A stretch of 64,000 nucleotides of DNA from Xanthostigma xanthostigma (Eukaryota > Arthropoda > Insecta > Raphidioptera > Raphidiidae), in contig OY754466.1 in NCBI GenBank assembly GCA_963575645.1, positions 40,084,001-40,148,000 on the forward strand. Reading direction: 5' to 3'. Both the position numbers and the translations under genes were made by a program. Within the stretch, counting starts at the first letter, position 1. Each line of letters starts with the position of its first letter. The notes under the pieces are model-generated. The model saw only the letters and a program-made list of their open reading frames with translations. It did no database searches and was not told the origin of the DNA. Below, piece after piece: positions 23,862-33,065 of the stretch.

Positions 23862-24596
23862 GTTACGGTCTATACCCGAATTCGATTATGACCGAAATAA
23901 ATGCGCAAAACTAGTTTTGACCAACGAATATTTATCAAACCCGAAATCTTACATTTAAACGGGTATTGACTGTTATAGAATGAACAAAACTAGTTTTGCG
24001 CATTTTCAATTGGGCAAAACTAGTTCTGTCCATTTCTGAACGAACAGTACTTACTAGTGTGGCATCGGAATCTTCTTTGCGTTTTTTAATTAATTTTTAT
24101 TTACTTGATACTTATATCAAAGCGATTTATTCTTCTGTATATTGTTTAGCAGACAGAGTTTTAATTCAGCTTTCAACTTTGCTATCTTAACCTCACTTAG
24201 TGTAGTAAGGTAATTATGTTTCGTCATAAAATTATGTTTCAGCCTCCAATAGGCGAACTAGTATAGAGACTCCCATTCAGCTTACATTTTTACTTAATTA
24301 TTACACTGAATATCCTACAATTATATTAATTATAACATTCAGGAGAACAATTCAATAGATAGGTACATAAACAAGAACATATCCCTACTTTTGTTCGGGT
24401 TCGGACGTTGATTAAATGAAAGAAGCAGAACTAGTAGGTACTGTTCGTTCAAAAAACGCAAAACTAGTTTTGCTCATTTTATAACACTCAATACCCGTTT
24501 AAATGTAAGATTTTGGGTTTGGACAATATTCGTTGGTCAAAACTAGTTTTGCGCATTTATTTCGGTCATTGACCGAATTCGGGTATAGACCGTAAC
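23862..24596. mobile_element. TIR element with repeated AAAACTAGTTTTG palindromes
   Basis: The ends are GTTACGGTCTATACCCGAAT and its inverse. The arms are about 130 bp. Within them the 12-bp palindrome AAAACTAGTTTT occurs at four places, with a near copy as well (about 23905, 23985, 24012, 24455 and 24537), usually with TGCGCATT next to it. No clear TSD and no transposase. The repeated palindromes may be binding sites for the cognate transposase; that is inference. Confidence 0.7.
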
Positions 24597-24599
24597 AAA

Positions 24600-25299
24600 T
24601 CTACAAAAAATGTTTTTTTCGGGAAACGATCTAAAATAAAGATTCTTCTTCTCCTGAATAGTCGTCAGTGATTCTAAAGTAGCTTCAAAATACACTGACA
24701 ATTTTCTCGTCTCTTTACATGTACCTATCCATAATGTGTATTTTATAAATGTAAAATAAAAACACCCCCAATTGACTAAAGAGCTGTCATTAGATTACAC
24801 TTTGGAAACCGCTATGTTTCGTCACGCTAAATTAATATTCTTTAGCGCGTGCCGCATTCATTACACGCTCTCTTAGAACTTAGTGAACATAATATCTATG
24901 TGCATAAATTAATTATTTAGTATGTATAGTACGTCTTATAAATCTGCGATGAAAAAGCAAAAATGCTTATGTCATATTTTCGGTAATTTTAGAACATTTC
25001 ATAATAATAAACTACCCACCCTCCCAAATCGCTAGCTACTATAAAGCGAGCTAATGAAATGCAGCGAATGATGACACAAAGTTTGTTGCCATCAAGACAA
25101 GATTTTTCTATTGACATAACCATTATTTTGTCTTCATTTGTCATTCTTTGTTGGAATTATTTTTTAATGTGTAAACGTCTTTACCAGCGCCTCACGCAAA
25201 AAAAATATACTGGAGTAACTCGCGAAATGTTTCAGAGAAGTGTATACAACGCGCCACGGATCTAAAAGGTTTGGAAGTTAGTCACAAACAGCGTCGCAA
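24600..25299. other. No gene seen
   Basis: AT-rich. A 68-codon plus-strand frame at 25059-25265 contains a hydrophobic run (IIILSSFVILCWNYFLM-like) that could be a membrane segment. It has no homology I recognise and no supporting signals, so I leave it uncalled. Confidence 0.35.
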
Positions 25300-25870
25300 A
25301 GGCACATTTTAAGCCGTTAAGACTAACACCACCTCTCAGCTACCTGCACGGAGCGTGCGCTCGTCGGTGATTGGCCGTGATCGCTCGTTGCCTTTGTCAC
25401 TTGTCGCTTTCCTGCTTTAAAGTACAGTCGAGTACGCTATTGTCAAGTTGTTATTGTTACTTTAGTTTAGTTTTGTTGAGTTGCGAGTTTGTAGTTTTTC
25501 AACAGACTGTACAAGCGCAAGCCCGCATTCGCATCTAACTTCCGAGCCTTTTAGATTCGTGGCGAGTATGCAAATCTCACCCTTGGCTAACCGCCAACAT
25601 TTTTTGAGGTTATTTGTAGCTTTCACCGTATTCTGATCTGAATGCTTACACAGTATAGTGTAAACATCCTGTGCAAATGCAATACAATCAACTCTTGAAT
25701 TCACTTATCTTTAGATAGTTTTGTTTAAATCTCTTTTTGTAACATGAGGAATATTTAATTTTTACTTGCGTTCTAAATGCGCTGATACTCCTATATGTCC
25801 AGTACTCTCTCTGTCAAAGCATCATGCGCACTTTACACGCATGCGCAGTGCGTACTGTGTGAATATTACG
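25300..25870. promoter_or_regulatory. Possible CpG-richer regulatory patch with NRF1-like site
   Basis: 25320-25440 has a higher GC and CpG content than its surroundings and includes a GATTGGCC CCAAT-type box. At about 25840, CGCATGCGCAGTGCG closely matches the NRF1-type palindrome TGCGCATGCGC. No transcript start, exon or ORF can be tied to it, and similar GCATGCGC motifs occur in family J repeats, so a regulatory role is speculative. Confidence 0.25.
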
Positions 25871-26154
25871 TGGCATTTTTTCTAGTCACGGTTACAAATT
25901 CCACATAACCATTTCCGAATCCTGAAATAATAAAATCGTCAACGAATGCTAGAACCTATAAGAGTGAAACTTGCGAGAGTGTCACGCAATATTTTTTTAC
26001 CATAACATTGACATACGTGGTTTTGTCGTTTAACCCCAGAAATACGTACAGTTCAAGTCTTTTCCTAGTTATTAAGTTTAAATAATAAAATGCTTTGTAC
26101 ATGTATATGATTAAATGCGTGCAACTTGATAATAATATGGTCTGAATGTTTTAT

Positions 26155-26292
26155 TAGTGTATTTGCCATAAGGCACTTACACTATTGGCGTCGGTCGGAT
26201 GGCGGGACCTAGGGGTCGGACCAAAATTTCTCGACGTTTCATAAGTTTCTAAGAAGTTTGGCACCATTTTTGGAAATGTTTATATATATATG

Positions 26293-26329
<37 letters not shown>

Positions 26330-26860
26330 ATATATGTGTTAGCACGATAACTCTCGACAGACTTAATCGATTTAAACGAAATTTGGTCCACACGTTGGAA
26401 TCCATCACCGCACGAAGCCTATTTAAAATGGGCCTAATCGGGCCATGTTAAGGGTGGTATTTAGGGGTTGAAAAAAGTTTTCGGGTCCAAAAATACCGAA
26501 AAAATTCTCAGAATCGTTTCAAAATTGAAATTTAACCCTTTAGTAATTATTAAAATGTGCCGCTAAAATTTAAAAAAAATCGGCCCCACAGGACCGGACT
26601 TACAAATTTTATGAAAACACAAGTTTACTGATATAGATTTACATACAGAAGGGTGTATATAATTTGGTACAGATGTTGAATTGATATGTAGTATTAAAAT
26701 TAACTAAAAAAATGTTGTTTTAAGGGGTGTATTAAGGGGTAATTTTTTTATTTTGTTCAAAAACAAAGTTAAGCTCATACAATAGAGCCACACTGCCTAT
26801 AAAAGCAAATACACTATATTGTCGGCAGGGTTTCGCACTGCGACCCGAGTTTTTTATATA
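26155..26860 (+). repeat. Dispersed element family M, near-complete copy with TA microsatellite
   Basis: Begins TAGTGTATTTGCCATAAGGC and ends GCAAATACACTATATTGTCG then GGGTTTCGCACTGCGACCC. The outer 12 bp, TAGTGTATTTGC, is inverted at the right. It includes a (TA)n tract at 26281-26335 and GATTTAAACGAAATTTGG. 63821-64000 matches its first 180 bp or so without visible differences outside the TA tract. Diverged copies lie at 3610, 39645, 42550, 51930 and 56140. Confidence 0.75.
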
Positions 26861-26869
26861 TAACTGCAG

Positions 26870-27754
26870 GGTTATGGCCTATGGGTTCCTTCGTGGACCA
26901 ACCCCCGTCCGCTACTCATTTTTCTTGCTTTGTAAACCGCTTTTTTTTTAATAAACAGTAAACAATAAACATTTAAAATAAAAAAAAAGAATAATACAAT
27001 TCAGTACTTGAACTTGATTTTTGCTTATAATTATTGTATTGAAACTAATTAATCTCCTGTGGTTATTTTTTTATGTGAAACATCTATTGGCGCGCCTTGG
27101 CAGTAAAACCATACCAAAACGGCATGACGCTCTCTTATGCCGTCGTGCCTTCTCTACGCCACCGCTCTCGACTCTTGTGTGTGTGCGCGCGCGTATACTG
27201 GGTTGCTTCTCTGTGTGAACTGTGTACTGCGTGTGCCTTTCTATCCGACTACAGTATACTTGACACGGTCACCGCTTTTTTTTAAATACCTTACGATTCG
27301 TAAGTTTAAAGATTTCGAATTGTAATTTTTTTTTACTGCGCGCCACTGGGAAATTGTTATTGTAAACAGCTCACATGCATATTTAGTACAGACGATAATG
27401 TACTTTAGCTGTCGAGCGTCTGTAATCTACATTCTAACTCATATTCAGTTCATTAGAAACACTGTTTACAAATGTCTTTTGGCCTTCGGAAATAATGATA
27501 TAATTACTTAAAATCATTTGGGCGTTTGAACGTCGGTGCATCTCTATTAAAAGCAGGTGGATAGTTAAAATGTAATTTCTTAAAGGTCCATCAAAACGTG
27601 AAGACTACAGTGGCTAATAAATTTTACGTCCTTGTAACCTGTTTATGGGTAGGTTTATAAATTGCTTCCTCATAAAAATCTAATTAAAATTATAAAGACA
27701 ATTAACACTAAGTAGTTCTAACTATTAACATTTTTACACCATATAATATATGTC
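26870..27754. other. No gene seen; small TIR-like element at 27086-27352
   Basis: TTGGCGCGCCTTGGCAGTAAAA-type sequence at 27086 and the inverse TTTTTACTGCGCGCCACTGG at about 27352 bracket a GC-richer 265 bp. Three overlapping short open frames in that patch look like composition effects. No gene is supported. Confidence 0.45.
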
Positions 27755-27900
27755 AGTATAATAGAAAAAGTTGTAGCACATATTTTTTCTGCGCATGTGC
27801 CGATCTTGTCCAAAAACAATAAGACACTTCATATTTACATGTCAAGCATCTTACCTAAAGGTTTCGATCCGCTCTGCCCCGTGCCCGAGCCATTAGACCT
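27755..27900 (-). repeat. Dispersed repeat family J, minus-strand copy
   Basis: TTCTGCGCATGTGCCGATCT and GGTTTCGATCCGCTC, read on the minus strand, match the 15690-15790 head of the satellite locus. Confidence 0.65.
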
Positions 27901-27958
27901 GTACAGCTGCTGAGAGCTCGCAGACGAAAAATAAAATGACAGACCGATCTGTTGTATA

Positions 27959-28560
27959 CAGTAGTGATGTGTCCACATGATTCTTTATTGGGAGCTGGCT
28001 CCGTGCGCTCCGCTCACTAAAAAGAGTCGCTCAGAGGGAGTCGTTCAAAGGAGCGACACTAGACAGTACGCACTACACAAGAGTGCAGACTGCAGAGGTG
28101 TGAACTGTCATCATACATGCTCAGGAGTCACGTAGCATTGCACAGGACAATACACACACTCAGCTCTGAGCTTATTTTCATATGATTTTGATTTTATATT
28201 ATTCGCATTTCGGATAAACTATAAAGTATAATAAAAGCTTAACAATAATAATTGTTATTGTTACAATATTGTATCTTTGTCAACGACATCAATGTGAATG
28301 GTTTAAGTCACTGTATAAGCTTAGTACTATTACACTTACAGTGTGTCATTCAACATTAAATGACTCAGCAAAGATAACTCCGTACGTGCAAAATTCACTA
28401 GTGCCTCTGCGGCCTGTGCTGTGAGCGCTCTGTAAATGTGCGAATGCAACAGTACAGAACAGTTCAGCACAGTGCAATGGCGCTCGGAGTGAGCCATTCA
28501 AAAAAAAAGAGCGACTCGCTCTGCTCCGAAAAAGAATCAGCCGCTCTTTTGTTTTATGGA
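27959..28560. mobile_element. Probable hAT-type element with GAGCGACTC repeats
   Basis: Starts CAGTAGTGATGTGTCCACAT and has GCTCCGTGCGCTCCGCTCAC near the left. The inverse-like CTCGGAGTGAGCCATTC and GAGCGACTCGCTCTGCTCCG lie at the right (about 28480-28525). The CAGTAGTGATG-type end is hAT-like, but no TSD was found. The 127-codon frame at 28438-28821 starts inside it and crosses into family E, so it is not a gene. Confidence 0.45.
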
Positions 28561-28654
28561 TCTGTCAGAAATAAACAAGTTCGGCATACTTTGATTAATG
28601 TTTACATGACGTGGAACAAATTATGTAGGCAACGAATAGCGAATATCATATTGA

Positions 28655-28800
28655 ACACTAGTTATTACCCGCGTCACCTCACACGATATCAGAAATTTTA
28701 TTTTCTTTATTATAGTCAAATGTCAACATTTCTGAAGTTGGAATGGTCCCGTCGCCCAATTGGCTGGAATTTTTTTTTTGTTTATAACATAGAGGAACGA
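28655..28800 (+). repeat. Dispersed repeat family E
   Basis: TTATTACCCGCGTCACCTCA and ACATTTCTGAAGTTGGAATG match the inverse at 1-110 and the split copy at 30225-30285 / 30666-30740. Confidence 0.7.
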
Positions 28801-29309
28801 ACACAGCTATGTTTTTGTTGAAGCGGGTAACAAGAAAACCGTTGAATGTAATTGTTAATTTCCTTGTTAATCGAACAAATCGTATTTAATCGGGGGCGTT
28901 AGATATATTATGTTCAACATATGTGCACTCCAACAGCATTTACAATCGTAGACAGAGAGAAAGTTGTTTTTTTTATTATCTGTTTGATTTCCTATAATAA
29001 TGAATGATTTTAACGCATAATATACGAAACAGGTAGTTGCACCCTACAGTCGTCGAATTGTAGTCTGGCAGGTGGCAGGTGGTTAATTTAACTGTTTTGT
29101 TTTTAGTTTTCAAGCGCGTGTACCTTTTTGACGCCTAAACAGACTGTTCACGAGCGCAATTTTCGATTTAAATGATGTATATCAACATTATAGTAACATT
29201 ATTGGTCAGCCCACTCTAAGTTTCTACAAAAGAATAAAATTTAATGTCTAATAACAAAAAATAAATAAATAATATTGACAAAAATATTAAGAGCACTGTG
29301 GTTTGAATC
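28801..29309. other. No gene seen
   Basis: AT-rich sequence without an open frame worth calling and without a repeat boundary that I could define. Confidence 0.4.
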
Positions 29310-29506
29310 TAATAAAAAATAGAGAATAGTTACTTCTTACCACAACAAGTTTATTAGTGGATGTACATTTCGAGAGCTATGCTCTCATCTTCAGCAATAC
29401 ACTAAACTCTTTAGTGTATTGCTGAAGATGAGAGCATAGCTCTCGAAATGTACATCCACTAATAAACTTGTTGTGGTAAGAAGTAACTATTCTCTATTTT
29501 TTATTA
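29310..29506. repeat. Perfect 197-bp palindrome with hammerhead-like motif
   Basis: Two 97-bp arms are exact inverse copies with a 3-nt loop (29407-29409). Each arm contains, on the outward strand, CTGAAGA, one extra T, a GAGAGC/GCTCTC hairpin, GAAA, and the self-complementary ATGTACAT followed by C (right arm 29422-29456). This order matches the conserved core of hammerhead ribozymes as found in Penelope-like elements. Exact symmetry means either a very young insertion or an assembly fold-back. Confidence 0.8.
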
Positions 29507-29744
29507 AATAATATTGGTCTAGCCATAATGCATTTTCACGATCAGCTCGTAACATGGCCTAAGAAGGTATTTAAATAAAATATTTATAAATGAGATTAAA
29601 GCGTAGAAATCGTTTTTTACCATTCTTCATACTTCATTAGTGGGGAATAGTACTAATTTAGGTCGAAATTCAATAATTTTTAGTTTTGAGGTCCCTCGAA
29701 TCCAAAAAACATACTTTTTAGAAAACATCCATGCGTCAGTTTGT

Positions 29745-30110
29745 CCACGATACAGACCAAACGGATGAACGAACTGAAACTTTTTGGGATGATGTTTCAT
29801 ATGCTAATATGAAGAGTCCTTTCGTTTTTGAGGAAAATCGGCGCATGTGCAGAAGAAATATATGCTATAACAATAAATAAATTTTATTTATTGAAGAGTT
29901 CTAATCAGACGTTATTAATCAAAGATTTGTATACCTATGCTATAACGTTGTTCTTTATATCATAATTGTATACACTTTTAAAAACGGTTTATTATTCGAT
30001 TTGTTTTTTTTTTCGAGATAGTTTTGTAAATAAGCTTTTTTTCTGAATTTTAAATTTTCGGAAATATTTCTAAAATTAAAAAAAACCGCTGTGATTAGCT
30101 CTGAAGATCC
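29745..30110 (+). repeat. Family J copy interrupted by family K
   Basis: CGGCGCATGTGCAGAAG at about 29840 and TTTATTATTCGATTTG at about 29990 are family J blocks. 29871-29938 between them is a family K arm (TTGAAGAGTTCTAATCAGAC), so K inserted into J. Confidence 0.65.
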
Positions 30111-30224
30111 GTTAAAAAGAAAAAATTAGTTAGGTAACTGACAAGCATATTTTGATTAATAATTTTTACATGTGAAACTGTGTTACCTAACCATGCAAAC
30201 GAAACCCAAACATCATAGTATCTA

Positions 30225-30285
30225 TTACTAGCGGTTACCCGCGTCACCGCACGTGTTAACAAACATTTTTTTATAATTATTATAA
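30225..30285 (+). repeat. Family E, left piece of a split copy
   Basis: GCGGTTACCCGCGTCACCGC matches the head of the 28655 copy. The element is interrupted at 30286 by a SINE and resumes at 30666-30740 (AAAGTTGGAATAG). Confidence 0.65.
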
Positions 30286-30650
30286 GCGAGTGGTGTAGCG
30301 TAGTGGTGAGAGCACTAGACTCGCATATATGCGGCTGGGACTTTTTCCAGCTGTCTCTTACCGAGAAACGGTAATTCCTGTACCGGTCATCTTGTTGAGG
30401 TTTTCCGTCAACAATTCCAGATAAATATCGATATATCAAACTATCAAACTCCTAAGCGCAAAATTTGCCTACCTTAATCCTATAATGTCCCAAAATTCCT
30501 TCATTCGCCCATTGCTATTAATTAAGTGGAAGTTGAAAAATATAGAAAATAAAAAGTGTGATAGATGGAAAATAGTAATGGTGCGAATGGCGTCTGTTAT
30601 GACATAAAGTCGAGAAACGGACGTTGAACGCATTATTATTAAGATTATTA
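30286..30650 (+). mobile_element. tRNA-derived SINE with perfect 15-bp TSD
   Basis: A 365-bp insertion bounded by the direct repeat TTATAATTATTATAA (30271-30285 and 30651-30665). The 5' head has TAGCGTAGTGG, an exact match to the RNA polymerase III A box TRGCNNAGYNGG, at the position expected of a tRNA. The B box (about 30335-30350) is degenerate. The 3' end is an ATT-rich tail. TSD length, pol III head and tail together indicate a LINE-mobilised SINE. It lies inside a family E repeat. Confidence 0.85.
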
Positions 30651-30740
30651 TTATAATTATTATAATGTGTCAGATATCACTATTTTTTAAAGTTGGAATA
30701 GTTTTGTTGTCGAAACGGCTGCCATTTTCTAGATTGTAAT

Positions 30741-31364
30741 GAGATCTGCGCTAAGCCGTAGGGATTACGGGCAACATCAAGCTTAACAACTGGTCATTAA
30801 TAAAATTAATTACCAACTTTTTGTTCTCATCGATATGCACAAACAAGTGCAGTTTATTGTTTATATAAGAAATGATTAACGGCTGTAGGAATGTCAAACT
30901 TCCTGTGGTAATGAATACCTACAGGTTCACATATTGTGTTTGTTACTTTACTTGTCACGTATCGGTGCGTTAATTCGCGTGAGCGAAACAATGTTTCATT
31001 CTCTCTAAGCTTTTGTCTACTTATCTTTCTTTTCTATAGACTGTGAGTGACTTCTCTCCATTTAGATTAAGACAAATTTACTGATGTCACCTTTGATAAT
31101 TTTGACTTGCTTTGTAGGTATATTGTATATACTTTTTGTCAGATACGTTATTTTTTCCTGTGGGAAATTCATTTCACCGTTGGCTATTGTTTAGATGCAT
31201 GTATCATATTTCTACAGTAGTGCTTACCAGCGGCTTTTATATATAATTAAATTAATTCGCTTCACAGAATCGTTCAATGCTTTTTCGATTTTAGAGTTTG
31301 CTTCAAATTGGTGTATATTTTTGCGCTTATAATAAACGTTGCTAGAAATTCAAAACATATATCT
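30741..31364. other. No gene seen
   Basis: AT-rich with no long open frame. No repeat boundary was recognised here. Confidence 0.4.
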
Positions 31365-31530
31365 TTTCTGCGCATGCGCTGATTTTCCCCAAACACAATA
31401 GCGCTCTTCATATTAGAATATCAAACATCATCCCGAAATTTGGTTTCAATCCGCTCATCCGTTTGACCTGTATCGTGTTCACAAATACAGACGCACAGAC
31501 TTTTTCCAAAAAATATTTTTCTTGGATTGG
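31365..31530 (-). repeat. Dispersed repeat family J, minus-strand copy
   Basis: TTTCTGCGCATGCGCTGATT and TTGGTTTCAATCCGCTCATC are the inverse of the head at 15690-15790. Confidence 0.7.
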
Positions 31531-31579
31531 GGGACCACAAAACCAAAAAATATTGTAAAATTTTGAAAAGTAATTTTGA

Positions 31580-32322
31580 CCTACTAGTCTAGTTTACATG
31601 TCCTTTTTTGATGAATTCCTGTCCTCTTTCACCGAAAATTATGATCATGGTGTCAATCGATTCGGAATGACATCTAGAAACTTTTTGAAAAAAATGAAGT
31701 GGGGGACGAAAAAACTGCAAAAGATATAAACATTTTAGTTAAAGAAAAAAAGAGGGGTTTGGTTTTTTGCAAATAAATTAAAAAATATTGCAGATATCTG
31801 AAATCACAAAAAAGATTCTGAAAGAGCAGGAAATTTCCTACAAAAAGTCCCATCTCCCGGAACTCTATACCTACCACAAATATTTCTAATTTTAATTTAG
31901 AGGTGACAGTAGGACTAAAACATTTTTTTTTTATATAATTTTCAATATTTTCGTATTTTTTAGCTTGTATAAAAATAGAAAAAAAAATGTTTAGCCCTAT
32001 TTTCACCTCTAAATTAAAATTAGAAATATTGGTGGTAGGTATAGAGTTTCGGGAGATGGAACTTTTTTGTAGGATATTTCCTGTTCTTTCAGAATCTTCT
32101 TAGTGATTTCAGATATCTGCAATAGTTTTTGAGATATTTGCAAAAAACCAAACTCTTTTTTTTCTTGTACTAAAATGTTTATAATTTTTGCAATTTTTTC
32201 GTCTCCCACTTCAAAAAGTTTCTAGATGTCATTCCGAATCAAATGACACCACGATCATAATTATTTTCGATGAAGGAGGACTGGAATTCATCAAAAAGGG
32301 TCATGTGAACTAGTCCTTAGTT
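31580..32322. mobile_element. Foldback element with about 330-bp arms
   Basis: The left arm (GATGAATTCCTGTCC, GAATGACATCTAGAAACTTT, TTTCTAATTTTAATTTAGAGG) is repeated as an inverse at 31990-32320 around a short AT-rich centre. The arms differ by scattered substitutions, so it is not an assembly duplicate. The minus-strand frames of 110 and 66 codons inside (31674-32209) lie on the arms and have no domain. Confidence 0.8.
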
Positions 32323-32907
32323 TCTCAACCTTTTTACACCCGCGGACCACCAAAAATTCCAAAAATGTTTTGCGGACCATCAACATTGGAATAAAATAAT
32401 AAATATTTATATAATTGATTTTTTATTACAGTAGAACCCCGATTATCCGAGGTAACATGGGGAACACCCTACTCGGATAACTGAAAACTCGGATAATCCG
32501 GATTTATTTTTTATTCATTAAAAAAATAAACACAAATGTACTTTAAACGGTTTATAAACGTTTGTACCATGAATATTTTTATTAATAAATTATTTTATCG
32601 CCCCGACGATATTAAATGGAAATATGTACATTACATACTATATTTTAGAAGCTCGGTTAATACGGATATTAGGTCTTTAGTGGCTCGATAAATCCGGATC
32701 ATATAGACGCATTAGATTGGCTCGGTTAATCCAGAGCTCGGATAATTGCGACTCGGATAATCGAAGTTGTACTGTGTTTATTTTGTAACACCGTATATGC
32801 TGATATAACAATATTTAAGTATATTAGAAAACATAGTTTAAAAATCCATAAAATACAATATTCCAAAAATCTCCGAGGACTATCGGTTGAGAAACTAGGG
32901 ACTAGAC
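32317..32907. mobile_element. hAT-like element carrying a Tigger-like insertion
   Basis: The left end is TAGTTTCTCAACCTTTTTAC and the right end is its inverse GGTTGAGAAACTA (32887-32900). Both are followed outward by CTAGTCC-type sequence. GTTTCTCAACC termini with CGCGGACCACC next to them are typical of hAT-Charlie-type elements. A Tigger-type element occupies 32429-32774. Confidence 0.6.
32429..32774. mobile_element. pogo/Tigger-type MITE
   Basis: Starts CAGTAGAACCCCGATTATCC after a TA, and ends with an inverse, TCGAAGTTGTACTG. Internal repeats of CTCGGATAATC/CTCGGTTAATC occur on both sides. CAGTAGAACC with ATTATCC is a classic Tigger/pogo end. The right TSD base pair has decayed to TG. Confidence 0.75.
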
Positions 32908-33040
32908 TATAAATTATTAGCATTCCGTGATGTTGGAATGAAAGCATTAAATAAAATTCGGTGTATATTTATTTTGCAAACTTTTTTATTATTATGAATA
33001 TAACGTTGTAATTATTATGCAATATCAATTAACATTGTTT

Positions 33041-33065
33041 AATTTTGTTTCAGAAATAAACCAGC
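33041..33065 (+). promoter_or_regulatory. Splice acceptor and 5' leader of the C2 gene
   Basis: AATTTTGTTTCAG ends at 33053 and is followed by 12 bases that include an in-frame TAA (33057-33059) before ATG 33066. This places the start at the first ATG of an exon spliced to an upstream non-coding exon that I could not locate. Confidence 0.6.

Noticed and set aside
28438..28821. 127-codon plus-strand open frame
   Set aside because: It begins in a hAT-like element and runs into dispersed repeat family E, so it is a fortuitous join.
30286..30360. A tRNA gene
   Set aside because: The A box is exact but the B box and the stems are degenerate, and it is the head of a 365-bp SINE with TSDs.
31674..32209. 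Two minus-strand frames that look like duplicated proteins
   Set aside because: They are the two arms of a foldback element read through. Similarity between them is due to the inverted repeat.
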